Below, one piece after another: positions 17,673 to 24,600 of a stretch of 64,000 bases of DNA; the first letter of the stretch is position 1, and every line of letters begins with the position of its first letter. The stretch lies in the NCBI RefSeq assembly GCF_004331455.1, contig NZ_SJJR01000006.1:248001-312000 (forward strand). The letters run 5' to 3'. The position numbers and the translations under genes are program-made. The notes below the pieces were generated by a model, which was not told the DNA's origin, searched no databases, and saw only the letters and a program-made list of their open reading frames with translations. Source of the DNA: Micromonospora zingiberis (GTDB lineage: Bacteria; Actinomycetota; Actinomycetes; Mycobacteriales; Micromonosporaceae).

Positions 17673-17678
17673 TAGCGT
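17673..17678 (+). promoter_or_regulatory. -10 element of a leaderless promoter (SRAP gene)
   Basis: TAGCGT is followed by seven bases and the ATG at 17686. No Shine-Dalgarno is present. Confidence 0.45.
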
Positions 17679-17685
17679 GTGCGGC

Positions 17686-18396
17686 ATGTGCGGGAGGTAC
17701 GCCACGACCCGGAGCGCCGGTGACCTGAGCGGACTGTTCGAGGCCACGGACGAGACCGCGGGCGGGCTGGTCGCCGACTACAACGTCGCACCGACCGATC
17801 CGGTGCCGCTGGTCCGGCTCAGCGCGCCGGGACACCGCGCGCTCTCGCTCGGGCGCTGGGGGCTGGTGCCGGGCTGGTCCCGGTCGCCCGCCAATGCCGC
17901 CCGCATGATCAACGCTCGGGCCGAGACGGTCGCCACCAGCCGGGCGTACGCCCGTGCCTTCGCCCGCCGCCGGGCACTGGTGCCGGCCGACGGCTGGTAC
18001 GAGTGGGTCCGCCAGCCGGGCGGGTCCAAGCAGCCGTACTACATGACCTCGGCGGATGGCTCGGTGCTCGCCTTCGCCGGCATCTGGTCGGTGTGGGACG
18101 CCCCCACCGGACCGCTGCTGACCTTCAGCGTGGTGACCACGGCCGCGCTCGGCGAACTCGCCGAGGTGCACGACCGGATGCCGCTGCTGTTGCCGCCGGA
18201 GCGGTGGGCGACCTGGCTGGGCCCGGCGGACGAGCCGGCGGAACTGCTCGCGCCGCCGCCGCTGGACTGGCTGGCCTCCCTGGAGATCCGACCGGTGGGC
18301 GCGGCCGTGGGCGACGTCCGTAACGACGGTCCGGAACTGACCGCCCGGGTGTCACTGGCCCCTGCCGCCGAGCCGGCCGACCCGACGTTGTTCTGA
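17686..18396 (+). CDS. SOS response-associated peptidase-like protein (SRAP, YedK/HMCES family)
   Basis: The 236-residue SRAP protein begins MCGRY, leaving Cys2 at the N-terminus after Met removal. In this family Cys2 links covalently to abasic sites in single-stranded DNA. Other motifs are YNVAPT, NARAETV, ADGWYEW (with the conserved Glu) and VHDRMPLLL (catalytic His). The start is fixed by the Cys2 requirement and by the -10 at 17673. Role: protection of abasic sites during replication, inferred from YedK and HMCES. Confidence 0.93.
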   Translation: MCGRYATTRSAGDLSGLFEATDETAGGLVADYNVAPTDPVPLVRLSAPGHRALSLGRWGLVPGWSRSPANAARMINARAETVATSRAYARAFARRRALVPADGWYEWVRQPGGSKQPYYMTSADGSVLAFAGIWSVWDAPTGPLLTFSVVTTAALGELAEVHDRMPLLLPPERWATWLGPADEPAELLAPPPLDWLASLEIRPVGAAVGDVRNDGPELTARVSLAPAAEPADPTLF

Positions 18397-18594
18397 CCGC
18401 ACGCCCGGCACATTGTCGGGAGTGATTTGCCGCAGTTGCGGGTGAAAGGTCAGCCGATCGTTTTGCCAACTTCCCGGCAGAGTCTTGTCCCGGTGTCCAG
18501 AAGTGCGATAGAACACAGCGCCGGTGGTGGGTGTCGTTTACTCCATGTGAGCGATGCTTATCGATATTGCTGGTCCCACGGGGGAGGTGGGTGG

Positions 18595-18987
18595 ATGACC
18601 CGGGCACGTATGCCCCGTCCACATGAGGTGGCCGCCGCGCGGCGTGATCCGCGACTACTGCGGGCGCTGCGGGAACGTCGACAGGATGAAGCCTGGCGTA
18701 CCAGGGGCACCTGTCAGAGTGTCGACCCGGAAACGTTCTTTCCGGCGCCGAACGAGCCGGCCGACGCCGCAGTCGCGTTGTGCCGTAGCTGTGATGTGCA
18801 GGGCTCCTGCCTGGCGTGGGCGCTGGAGGTCGGTGACTGCCACGGCGTGTGGGGCGGCACCACACCACGCGAGCGGCGGGCGATGCTGGTGGCCTGGCGC
18901 GACGAGGTACAGCCAGATCCCGACGTCGCCAGCGAGGCGGGCCCGCCGGTACGCGACCAACTACTCACGCTGGTCCCATCCCGCTGA
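18595..18987 (+). CDS. WhiB-family iron-sulfur transcription factor
   Basis: The 130-residue protein carries the four cluster cysteines at 40, 63, 66 and 72 (C-x22-C-x2-C-x5-C), then the turn GVWGGTTPRERRA. A basic N-terminal extension (RRDPRLLRALRERRQ) precedes the core and a 35-residue tail follows. ATG 18595 has GGAGG at 18582-18586 as ribosome binding site. It is longer than WhiB1 and diverged from it; I cannot assign it to a numbered subclass. The 198 bases upstream hold no gene and are AT-richer than the surroundings (TTATCGATATTGC near 18558), so they probably contain the promoter. Confidence 0.88.
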   Translation: MTRARMPRPHEVAAARRDPRLLRALRERRQDEAWRTRGTCQSVDPETFFPAPNEPADAAVALCRSCDVQGSCLAWALEVGDCHGVWGGTTPRERRAMLVAWRDEVQPDPDVASEAGPPVRDQLLTLVPSR

Positions 18988-19021
18988 CGCGGCCGTGCGC
19001 AGACCTCGGTCGCATGGCATG

Positions 19022-19040
19022 ACGCCCGGGTAGCGGGCGT
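19022..19040 (+). terminator. Small hairpin after the whiB-family gene
   Basis: ACGCCCG and CGGGCGT form a perfect 7-bp stem with a five-base loop, 35 bases after the stop codon. Confidence 0.5.
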
Positions 19041-19088
19041 GGCGCGGATGGCGTGAGTCGGCATGGCGCGGGGCCGCAGAATGGTGCT

Positions 19089-19703
19089 GTGCCAGCTGAC
19101 GACATCGTCCAGACACCGCGTGGTCCGGCGCGGGTGGACCTCGATCCCCCCGCCGGACCGCCCCGGGCGCTGCTGGTGCTGGGGCACGGGGCGGGCGGTG
19201 GCGTCGACGCCCCCGACCTGCTCGCGCTCCGCGATGCCGCGGTGGCCGCCGGACTGCTCGTGGCTCGGGTGACCCAGCCGTACCGGGTCGCCGGTCGGCG
19301 TGCGCCGGCACCGGCCGGGCAGCTCGACGAGGCGTGGCGGGCGGTGCTGGCCGTGCTCCGGGACGGCTGCCCCGGCGTACCCCTGCTGGTGGGTGGCCGA
19401 TCTAGCGGAGCCCGGGTGGCCTGCCGGACGGCGACCACCGTGGGCGCCGCCGGGGTGGTCGCGCTCGCCTTTCCGCTGCATCCGCCCGGGCGTCCGGAGC
19501 GCAGCCGGGCCGGCGAGCTGGCCACCGGTCTGCCGACCCTGGTGGTCAACGGCGACCGGGATCCGTTCGGCGTGCCGGAGCCCGGCCCGGGGGTACGGGT
19601 CGTGGTCCGGCCGGGCGAGCGGCACGACCTGCGCGGCGACCCGGCCGGTACGGCGGGGGTGGTGCTCGACTGGCTGCGTGGCCAGGGCTGGGCGCCGAGC
19701 TGA
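19089..19703 (+). CDS. Alpha/beta hydrolase (dienelactone hydrolase/KANL3-Tex30 type)
   Basis: The 204-residue protein has the small alpha/beta hydrolase layout: LVLGHGAGGGVDAPDL (oxyanion region), GGRSSGARVA (nucleophile Ser), VNGDRDPFG (acid) and GERHDLRG (His). There is no signal peptide. GTG 19089 is chosen because the domain begins soon after and because longer starts overlap a palindromic region. Substrate unknown. Confidence 0.8.
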   Translation: MPADDIVQTPRGPARVDLDPPAGPPRALLVLGHGAGGGVDAPDLLALRDAAVAAGLLVARVTQPYRVAGRRAPAPAGQLDEAWRAVLAVLRDGCPGVPLLVGGRSSGARVACRTATTVGAAGVVALAFPLHPPGRPERSRAGELATGLPTLVVNGDRDPFGVPEPGPGVRVVVRPGERHDLRGDPAGTAGVVLDWLRGQGWAPS

Positions 19704-19762
19704 CCGCTGGGCCGGGTCGACGGCACCGTTTCCGCCGGCCGCGCCCGGTCGTTGCACCCGGT

Positions 19763-19787
19763 GGTGTCGCCCGGACCGGGCGACACC
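19763..19787 (+). terminator. Hairpin after the hydrolase gene
   Basis: GGTGTCGCCC and GGGCGACACC form a 10-bp stem with loop GGACC. The whole element is a 25-base perfect palindrome around a central A, so an operator is also possible. Confidence 0.6.
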
Positions 19788-19801
19788 GGGCTCCCAGGCC
19801 C

Positions 19802-19843
19802 TTCCTGGTCCCAGCCGTGCTACCCGGTGGCTGGGACCAGGAA
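19802..19843 (+). repeat. Inverted repeat upstream of the sigR promoter
   Basis: TTCCTGGTCCCAGCC at 19802-19816 is mirrored perfectly by GGCTGGGACCAGGAA at 19829-19843, with a 12-base loop. It ends 16 bases before the candidate -35 of sigR. It could insulate sigR from readthrough or bind a regulator. Confidence 0.6.
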
Positions 19844-19858
19844 TGGAGCGCGATACGC

Positions 19859-19885
19859 GGAATGCCCGGACCTGCGGCGGGTGTT
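19859..19885 (+). promoter_or_regulatory. Candidate SigR-dependent (autoregulatory) promoter of sigR
   Basis: GGAAT at 19859-19863 and GTT at 19883-19885 are separated by 19 bases. The SigR/SigH consensus from Streptomyces and mycobacteria is GGAAT, 18-19 bases, GTT. The predicted transcript would start near 19892 and run into the in-frame GTG at 19926. Confidence 0.6.
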
Positions 19886-19925
19886 ACACCCCACGGACGA
19901 ACACTGTGCGAGGGGGGTGAGGCGG

Positions 19926-20741
19926 GTGTCGACCCAGTTCCGGAACCGGGAACGCGACGAGCGTGAGGCCCGGCAGCTCAGGCAGCTGTTGGCCGGCCCG
20001 GAGTGGCCTGCGGTGGTGCCGCCGGCCGAGGTGGCGACGGGCACACCCGTCGGAACCGAATCTTCCGGTAGGTCCGGGCGCGTATCCTCAGCGGGGAAGC
20101 ATCCGACCCGAGGGGATGTGCGGTTGACCACCGAGAAGACGGACGAGCGCAGGGCCCGGTTCGAACGGGACGCGATGCCATTCGTCGATCAGTTGTACGC
20201 GGCCGGTCTACGGATGACGCGTAACCCGGCGGATGCCGAGGATCTGGTCCAGGAGACCTACCTGAAGGCTTACGCGGCCTTTCACCAGTTTGAGCAGGGT
20301 ACGAACCTGAAGGCCTGGCTCTACCGGATCCTGACCAACACCTACATCAACTCCTACCGCAAGCGGCAGCGTCAGCCGGTGCAGGCGCCGACCGACGAGA
20401 TCACCGACTGGCAGCTCGCCGAGGCGGAGTCGCACACCTCCAGTGGGCTGCGGTCCGCGGAGACCGAGGCGCTGGACCGGCTGCCCGACAGCGACGTCAA
20501 GGAGGCCCTCCAGCAGTTGCCGGAGGAGTTCCGGCTCGCGGTCTACCTCACCGATGTCGAGGGCTTCTCCTACAAGGAGGTCGCCGACATCATGGGCACC
20601 CCGATCGGTACCGTGATGTCACGGTTGCACCGCGGTCGTCGTAATCTGCGCAAGCTGCTTGAGGGCTATGCCGCGGAGCGCGGTTTCTCCGCCGCGCCGT
20701 CGGCCCGGAGTTCGGCCGCTGCCAGTGGCCGGGAGGTGTGA
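19926..20741 (+). CDS. sigR: RNA polymerase ECF sigma factor SigR/SigH, with probable long and short isoforms
   Basis: The conserved sigma factor starts at GTG 20118 (207 residues). Region 2 has [20 protein letters not shown] and the -10-binding segment [20 protein letters not shown]. Region 4 has [20 protein letters not shown] and [20 protein letters not shown]. The frame stays open upstream to GTG 19926, which has a strong ribosome binding site (AGGGGGGTGAGG), adding 64 residues. In S. coelicolor a longer, unstable isoform is made from the SigR-dependent promoter. TATCCT at 20083-20088 could serve the short form. The rsrA gene follows after one base. Role: thiol-oxidative stress response. 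Confidence 0.9.
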   Translation: MSTQFRNRERDEREARQLRQLLAGPEWPAVVPPAEVATGTPVGTESSGRSGRVSSAGKHPTRGDVRLTTEKTDERRARFERDAMPFVDQLYAAGLRMTRNPADAEDLVQETYLKAYAAFHQFEQGTNLKAWLYRILTNTYINSYRKRQRQPVQAPTDEITDWQLAEAESHTSSGLRSAETEALDRLPDSDVKEALQQLPEEFRLAVYLTDVEGFSYKEVADIMGTPIGTVMSRLHRGRRNLRKLLEGYAAERGFSAAPSARSSAAASGREV

Positions 20742-20742
20742 C

Positions 20743-21030
20743 GTGAGCTGTGGAGACCCGCACGAGACGGATTGCCGTGAGGTTCTCGCCGAGGTCTACC
20801 TCTACCTAGACCTGGAGTGCGCGCAGGAACGCCGGACACTGATCCGGCACCATCTCGACGAGTGTGGCCCGTGCCTGCGGGAGTACGGCATCGAGCAGGA
20901 GGTCAGGGCGCTGGTGGCCCGCTGCTGCGGAAACGAGTCCGCGCCGGACGAACTGCGTGAGCGGCTGCGGGTACGGCTGAGCGAGCTCGTCGTCTTCGAG
21001 ACCACCGAGTCGCGCGAACTGGCCGACTGA
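20743..21030 (+). CDS. rsrA: Zinc-binding anti-sigma factor RsrA (mycothiol system)
   Basis: The 95-residue redox-sensitive anti-sigma factor holds SigR inactive until its cysteines are oxidised and zinc is lost. Its metal and thiol residues fall at the positions known from Streptomyces RsrA: Cys3, Cys11, His37, Cys41, Cys44, Cys61 and Cys62, with the ZAS motif HHLDECGPC. GTG 20743 follows GGGAGGTG at 20731-20738, inside the end of sigR, so synthesis of the pair is coupled. Confidence 0.95.
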   Translation: MSCGDPHETDCREVLAEVYLYLDLECAQERRTLIRHHLDECGPCLREYGIEQEVRALVARCCGNESAPDELRERLRVRLSELVVFETTESRELAD

Positions 21031-21049
21031 GCCGACGCCGCGTACGACG

Positions 21050-21078
21050 ACGCCGGTGGCCCGACGGGCCACCGGCGT
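21050..21078. terminator. Bidirectional terminator between rsrA and bL37
   Basis: ACGCCGGTGGCCC and GGGCCACCGGCGT form a perfect 13-bp stem with a three-base loop, between two convergent gene ends. Confidence 0.8.
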
Positions 21079-21115
21079 TCGGTTGTCCGGTCCGCGATGC
21101 GAACCGTGCGTCGGC

Positions 21116-21190
21116 TCAGGAGTTGGGCCGCTTGCCGTGGTTGGCGGAACTCTTCTTGCGGGCCTTCTTCTTGCGGGCCTTCTTCGCCAT
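21116..21190 (-). CDS. Small 50S ribosomal protein bL37
   Basis: A 24-residue, very basic peptide (starts MAKKARKKKARKK, ends ANHGKRPNS). This matches my memory of actinobacterial bL37, first seen in mycobacterial ribosome structures and also encoded near sigR in Streptomyces. It has a very strong ribosome binding site, GAGGAGGTCAGC before ATG 21190, as expected for a ribosomal protein. Confidence 0.82.
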   Translation of the reverse strand: MAKKARKKKARKKSSANHGKRPNS

Positions 21191-21388
21191 GCTGACCTCC
21201 TCGTGATGGTCGGATCGCCTGGGCACGACCTCGGCGCCGGTGCACCCACCGGTCCTCCCGGCGCCAGGGTCCGACCTGTTGATGTTAGAGGCCGGCCCTG
21301 GCGGGCGCGGCCGGGGCTGCTCCTGGCCCATGGGCGAGCGGCGCATGATTTGATACGTCGCAGGCAGTCGTGAGGGAAGGGGCCGGAG

Positions 21389-21604
21389 ATGGCCGAGGAG
21401 ATCCGTGCCGAGATGGTGGCCAACGTCTGGAAGGTCGTCGCAGCGGCCGGGGACACCGTTTCCGAGGGAGACACCCTGGTGATCCTGGAGTCGATGAAGA
21501 TGGAGATTCCGGTGGTCGCCGAGTCCGACGGCGTGGTGCAGCAGCTCGCGGTGAACGAGGGCGACGTGGTGCAGGACGGTGACCTGATCGCGGTGATCGG
21601 TTGA
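21389..21604 (+). CDS. Biotin/lipoyl carrier domain protein (TB7.3-like)
   Basis: The 71-residue protein is a lone biotinyl carrier domain with the biotinylation motif ESMKMEIPV (Lys near 36) between two half-motifs of the beta-barrel. It matches the biotinylated protein TB7.3 (Rv3221c), encoded beside sigH-rshA in mycobacteria. It may serve an acyl-CoA carboxylase encoded elsewhere. Its stop overlaps the next start. Confidence 0.9.
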   Translation: MAEEIRAEMVANVWKVVAAAGDTVSEGDTLVILESMKMEIPVVAESDGVVQQLAVNEGDVVQDGDLIAVIG

Positions 21605-22101
21605 CCGGCCTGCTGGTCCGGCCGGCCGAGCCGGCCGACTTCCCGGCCATCGCCCGGCTGACCGTCGCCGCGTACGAGGCGGACGGTCAGCTCAAGGACG
21701 AGGGCGGGTACGCCGAGGTGCTGGCCGACGTGGCCGGCCGGGCGGAGCATGGCGAGATCCTGGTCGCCGCCGACCCGGTCACCGGCCACCTGCTCGGTTC
21801 GGTCACCTTCGTGCTGCCCGGCAGCCGGTACGCCGAACTGTGCGGCCCGGGGGAGGCCGAGTTCCGGATGCTGGCGGTGGACCCGGTGGCGCAGGGCCAG
21901 GGTGTGGGCGCGGCGCTGGTCGAGGCGTGCGTCGCCCGAGCCACCGAGTTGCACCGCACCGCCCTGGTGATCTGCGTACGCGAGGGCCTCGCCGAGCCGG
22001 CCCACCACCTCTACCGCCGCCGTGGCTTCACCCGCGTCCCCGCCCAGGACTGGTCCCCCCACCCCGGCATAAACCTCCTCGCCCTAACCCTCCCCCTCTA
22101 A
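21601..22101 (+). CDS. GNAT-family N-acetyltransferase
   Basis: The 166-residue protein has a GNAT fold: an acceptor-side N-terminus (VRPAEPADFPAIARLTVAAY), the acetyl-CoA loop VDPVAQGQGVGAALVEACV and a C-terminal LYRRRGFTRV segment. The TTG start at 21601 overlaps the carrier-protein stop (TTGA), implying coupling. The substrate is unknown. Confidence 0.83.
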   Translation: MTGLLVRPAEPADFPAIARLTVAAYEADGQLKDEGGYAEVLADVAGRAEHGEILVAADPVTGHLLGSVTFVLPGSRYAELCGPGEAEFRMLAVDPVAQGQGVGAALVEACVARATELHRTALVICVREGLAEPAHHLYRRRGFTRVPAQDWSPHPGINLLALTLPL

Positions 22102-22121
22102 CCCCGCCCACCCTTCCGCCT

Positions 22122-22190
22122 CGATCTTGCACTTTTGGTCGGCGGAATGCCCCTCTTGTCGGCTTTGCCCCGACGGGAAGTGCAAGATCG
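22122..22190. repeat. Dispersed GATCTTGCA palindrome, copy 1
   Basis: CGATCTTGCACTT (22122-22134) and AAGTGCAAGATCG (22178-22190) are perfect 13-bp arms. C-rich sequence on the left (from about 22080) and G-rich sequence on the right (to about 22215) extend the inverted repeat imperfectly. The core GTCGGCGGAATGCCCCT resembles that of the copy at 41720-41789. It lies between convergent genes and may terminate both. Confidence 0.8.
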
Positions 22191-22199
22191 CGGGGGAGG

Positions 22200-22787
22200 T
22201 TAGGGGGTGGGGGGTGGTGGGGCGATGGCGGTGAGGAGTTCGTTGGCGACTTCCAGGGCGACCTGTTTGCGTTCGGCGTCGGTGATGCCGGGGGTGCGTA
22301 CGGCGAACCAGCTGCTGTGCACCGCGAACAGGGCCAGGGCGGCACGCAACTGCCCGCCGGGTGAGTCGTCCCCGGCGCAGAGCACGTTGGCCAGCCGGAA
22401 CATCCGCTCGCGGATCTCGCGGCCGGCGGAGAGGCTCTTGAGCGCCGTCTGGTTCTGCTCGAAGAAGCGCATCACCGAGGGCTGCCCCCCGCTGAACATG
22501 GTCTCGGCGTAGCGCTCGATGACCGCGTGGCGGGTGGCCAGCGTGGGCGGCTGGGTCTCCGCCCATGCGATGAGGGCGTCCATCCGGACCAGTCGGTCCT
22601 CGACGACGCTGGTGACGATCTCGTCTTTGCTCTTGAAGTGGTAGTAGAGGGCGGCCTTGGTCACACCGAGCCGCTCGGCGACCTCGCGTAACGAGGTGGC
22701 CTCGTAGCCCTGCTCGGTGAAGAGCTCCAGCGCGACGGCCTTGATCCGCTCCCGCGTGCCGCCTGTGCTTTGGCTCACCCGCACCAC
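22200..22787 (-). CDS. TetR-family repressor
   Basis: The 195-residue protein has an N-terminal helix-turn-helix (GYEATSLREVAERLGVTKAA, then LYYHFKSKDEI), diagnostic of TetR. The ligand-binding C-terminal part ends in a Pro run. It is divergent from a DHA2 exporter gene, and a near-perfect 16-bp inverted repeat lies between the starts. The likely role is drug-responsive repression of itself and of the exporter. GTG 22787 is the longest start; GTG 22784 and 22778 are possible. Confidence 0.9.
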   Translation of the reverse strand: MVRVSQSTGGTRERIKAVALELFTEQGYEATSLREVAERLGVTKAALYYHFKSKDEIVTSVVEDRLVRMDALIAWAETQPPTLATRHAVIERYAETMFSGGQPSVMRFFEQNQTALKSLSAGREIRERMFRLANVLCAGDDSPGGQLRAALALFAVHSSWFAVRTPGITDAERKQVALEVANELLTAIAPPPPTP

Positions 22788-22818
22788 CCAAATCGCTTGA
22801 CCGTTGTTCGCTGTCGAA

Positions 22819-22858
22819 CTTACCGTCCGGCTAGTAAGGTGGCTAGCCGGACGGCAAG
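22819..22858. promoter_or_regulatory. Probable TetR operator
   Basis: CTTACCGTCCGGCTAG (22819-22834) and CTAGCCGGACGGCAAG (22843-22858) are complementary at 15 of 16 positions around an 8-base centre. The site overlaps a possible -10 (TAGTAAGGT), so a bound repressor would block transcription of the exporter gene. Confidence 0.8.
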
Positions 22859-22892
22859 TAAGTGCGCCGTATCTCGGGGGGAGAGCTTACCC

Positions 22893-24473
22893 ATGGCTCA
22901 GCAAACACAGGCCGTAGCGCGACCCAACGTCCGCGTCGTGCTCTTCGGTCTGATGATCGCCATGATGCTGGCGATGCTCGACAATATGATCGTCAGCACT
23001 GCGCTGCCGCGCATCGTCGGCGAGTTCGGCGGCCTGAACCACTTCACCTGGGTGGTGACCGCGTACGTGCTGGGCACCACGGTCTCGACCCCGATCTGGG
23101 GCAAGCTCGGTGATCTCTACGGCCGCAAGGCGGTGTTCCTCACCGCAGTGGTGATCTTCCTGATCGGGTCGGCGCTGTGCGGGATGTCCGGGTCCGGATT
23201 CCTCGGCGGTCCGCAGGAGGGCATGGTCCAGTTGATCGCCTTCCGGGCCGTGCAGGGCCTGGGCGCCGGCGGCCTGATGGTCGGCGTGATGGCGATCATC
23301 GGCGACCTGGTTCCGCCCCGGGAGCGGGGCCGCTACCAGGGCATGATCGCCGGGATCATGGCCATCGCGATGGTGGCCGGTCCGCTGGTCGGCGGCTTCA
23401 TCACCGACCACCTGTCCTGGCGGTGGGCGTTCTACGTCAACCTCCCGCTGGGCGGCGTGGCACTGGCCGTGCTCATCGCCACCATGCACCTGCCGAAGTA
23501 CCGCACCGAGCACCGCATCGACTGGCTCGGCGCCGCGCTGCTGTCGGTCGGCATCACGTCGGTCGTGCTGATCACCACCTGGGGCGGTAACGAGTACGCC
23601 TGGCGCTCGCCGCAGATCCTCGGCCTGGTCGTGCTCGCGGCCATCGCGCTGGTGCTGTTCGGGTTCGTCGAGCGACGGGCCGCCGAGCCGATTCTGCCGC
23701 TGGCTCTGTTCGCCAACCGGAACTTCGCCCTCATCTCGGTGATCGGCTTCCTGCTCGGCTTCGCGATGTTCGGCGCGATGAACTTCCTGCCGCTCTACCA
23801 GCAGACCGTGCAGGGCGCCTCGGCCACCAACTCCGGCCTGCTGCTGCTGCCGTTGATGTTCGGCATGCTGGTGGTCTCGCTGGTCGTCGGCCGGGCGATC
23901 ACCCGAACCGGCCGGTACCGGATCTTCCCGATCGTCGGCGGTGTGGTGATGGCCGTCGGGCTCGCCCTGCTGAGCCTGCTGGACGCGAACACCGGCAAGG
24001 TCGAGTCGTCGATCTACATGATCGTGCTCGGGGTCGGCATGGGCTTCCTCATGCAGACGACGATGCTGATCGCGCAGAACAGCGTCGAGCAGAAGGACCT
24101 CGGTGCGGCCAGCGGTGCGGCCACCTTCTTCCGCTCCATCGGTGGGTCGTTCGGCATCTCGCTGTTCGGTGCCATCTTCGCCAACCGGCTGGCCGGATCA
24201 GCGGCCGGCGAGGCGTTCGGCGGTGGCGGCGAGGGCGGCGCGGCGATGAACATCGAGGCGCTCAAGGAACTGCCGGCCCAGGCCCGCGAACTGGTGCTGG
24301 GTGGCCTGGCGGACGCGATCTCGCACGTCTTCCTCTGGGCGGTGCTCTTTGCCGTACTGGTGCCGGTGCTGGCCTGGTTCGTCCGGGAGATTCCGCTGCG
24401 CACCAGCAACGAGCCCACCGGCACCCCCGAGGAGCAGGCCGAAACCGCCCTCGCCCGCACCCCGGCCGCCTGA
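22893..24473 (+). CDS. MFS multidrug exporter, DHA2 (14-helix) family
   Basis: The 526-residue protein has about 14 hydrophobic helices. The DHA2 signatures are LDNMIVSTALPRIVGEFG in helix 1, GKLGDLYGRKAVF (motif A) and GPLVGGFITDHLSWRWAFYV (motif C and the following helix). GGGGGGAGAG at 22876-22885 is the ribosome binding site of ATG 22893. It is probably repressed by the divergent TetR protein. The stop is followed at once by the dispersed repeat at 24476, which can form a terminator. Confidence 0.92.
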   Translation: MAQQTQAVARPNVRVVLFGLMIAMMLAMLDNMIVSTALPRIVGEFGGLNHFTWVVTAYVLGTTVSTPIWGKLGDLYGRKAVFLTAVVIFLIGSALCGMSGSGFLGGPQEGMVQLIAFRAVQGLGAGGLMVGVMAIIGDLVPPRERGRYQGMIAGIMAIAMVAGPLVGGFITDHLSWRWAFYVNLPLGGVALAVLIATMHLPKYRTEHRIDWLGAALLSVGITSVVLITTWGGNEYAWRSPQILGLVVLAAIALVLFGFVERRAAEPILPLALFANRNFALISVIGFLLGFAMFGAMNFLPLYQQTVQGASATNSGLLLLPLMFGMLVVSLVVGRAITRTGRYRIFPIVGGVVMAVGLALLSLLDANTGKVESSIYMIVLGVGMGFLMQTTMLIAQNSVEQKDLGAASGAATFFRSIGGSFGISLFGAIFANRLAGSAAGEAFGGGGEGGAAMNIEALKELPAQARELVLGGLADAISHVFLWAVLFAVLVPVLAWFVREIPLRTSNEPTGTPEEQAETALARTPAA

Positions 24474-24475
24474 AA

Positions 24476-24524
24476 GGAAGGGCCCCCTGTTAACGCCTCG
24501 CGTATAGCAGGGGGCCCTTTTAAC
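24476..24524 (+). repeat. Dispersed double-19-mer repeat, copy B (terminator-like)
   Basis: GGAAGGGCCCCCTGTTAAC (24476-24494) and AGCAGGGGGCCCTTTTAAC (24506-24524) flank the spacer GCCTCGCGTAT. Here the two units also pair: GGGCCCCCTG (24480-24489) with CAGGGGGCCC (24508-24517), followed by TTTT. It therefore looks like the terminator of the exporter gene. Confidence 0.85.
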
Positions 24525-24600
24525 ACTTCCCGGCCGTCGCCCGGCTGACCGTCGCCGCGTACGTGCCGCCCCGCCCGGGGCGGCCGGCGGGCTGGTGCGG

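Noticed and set aside
22122..22190. A CRISPR repeat or tRNA-like element
   Set aside because: It is a single inverted repeat, not a repeat-spacer array, and does not fold into a cloverleaf.
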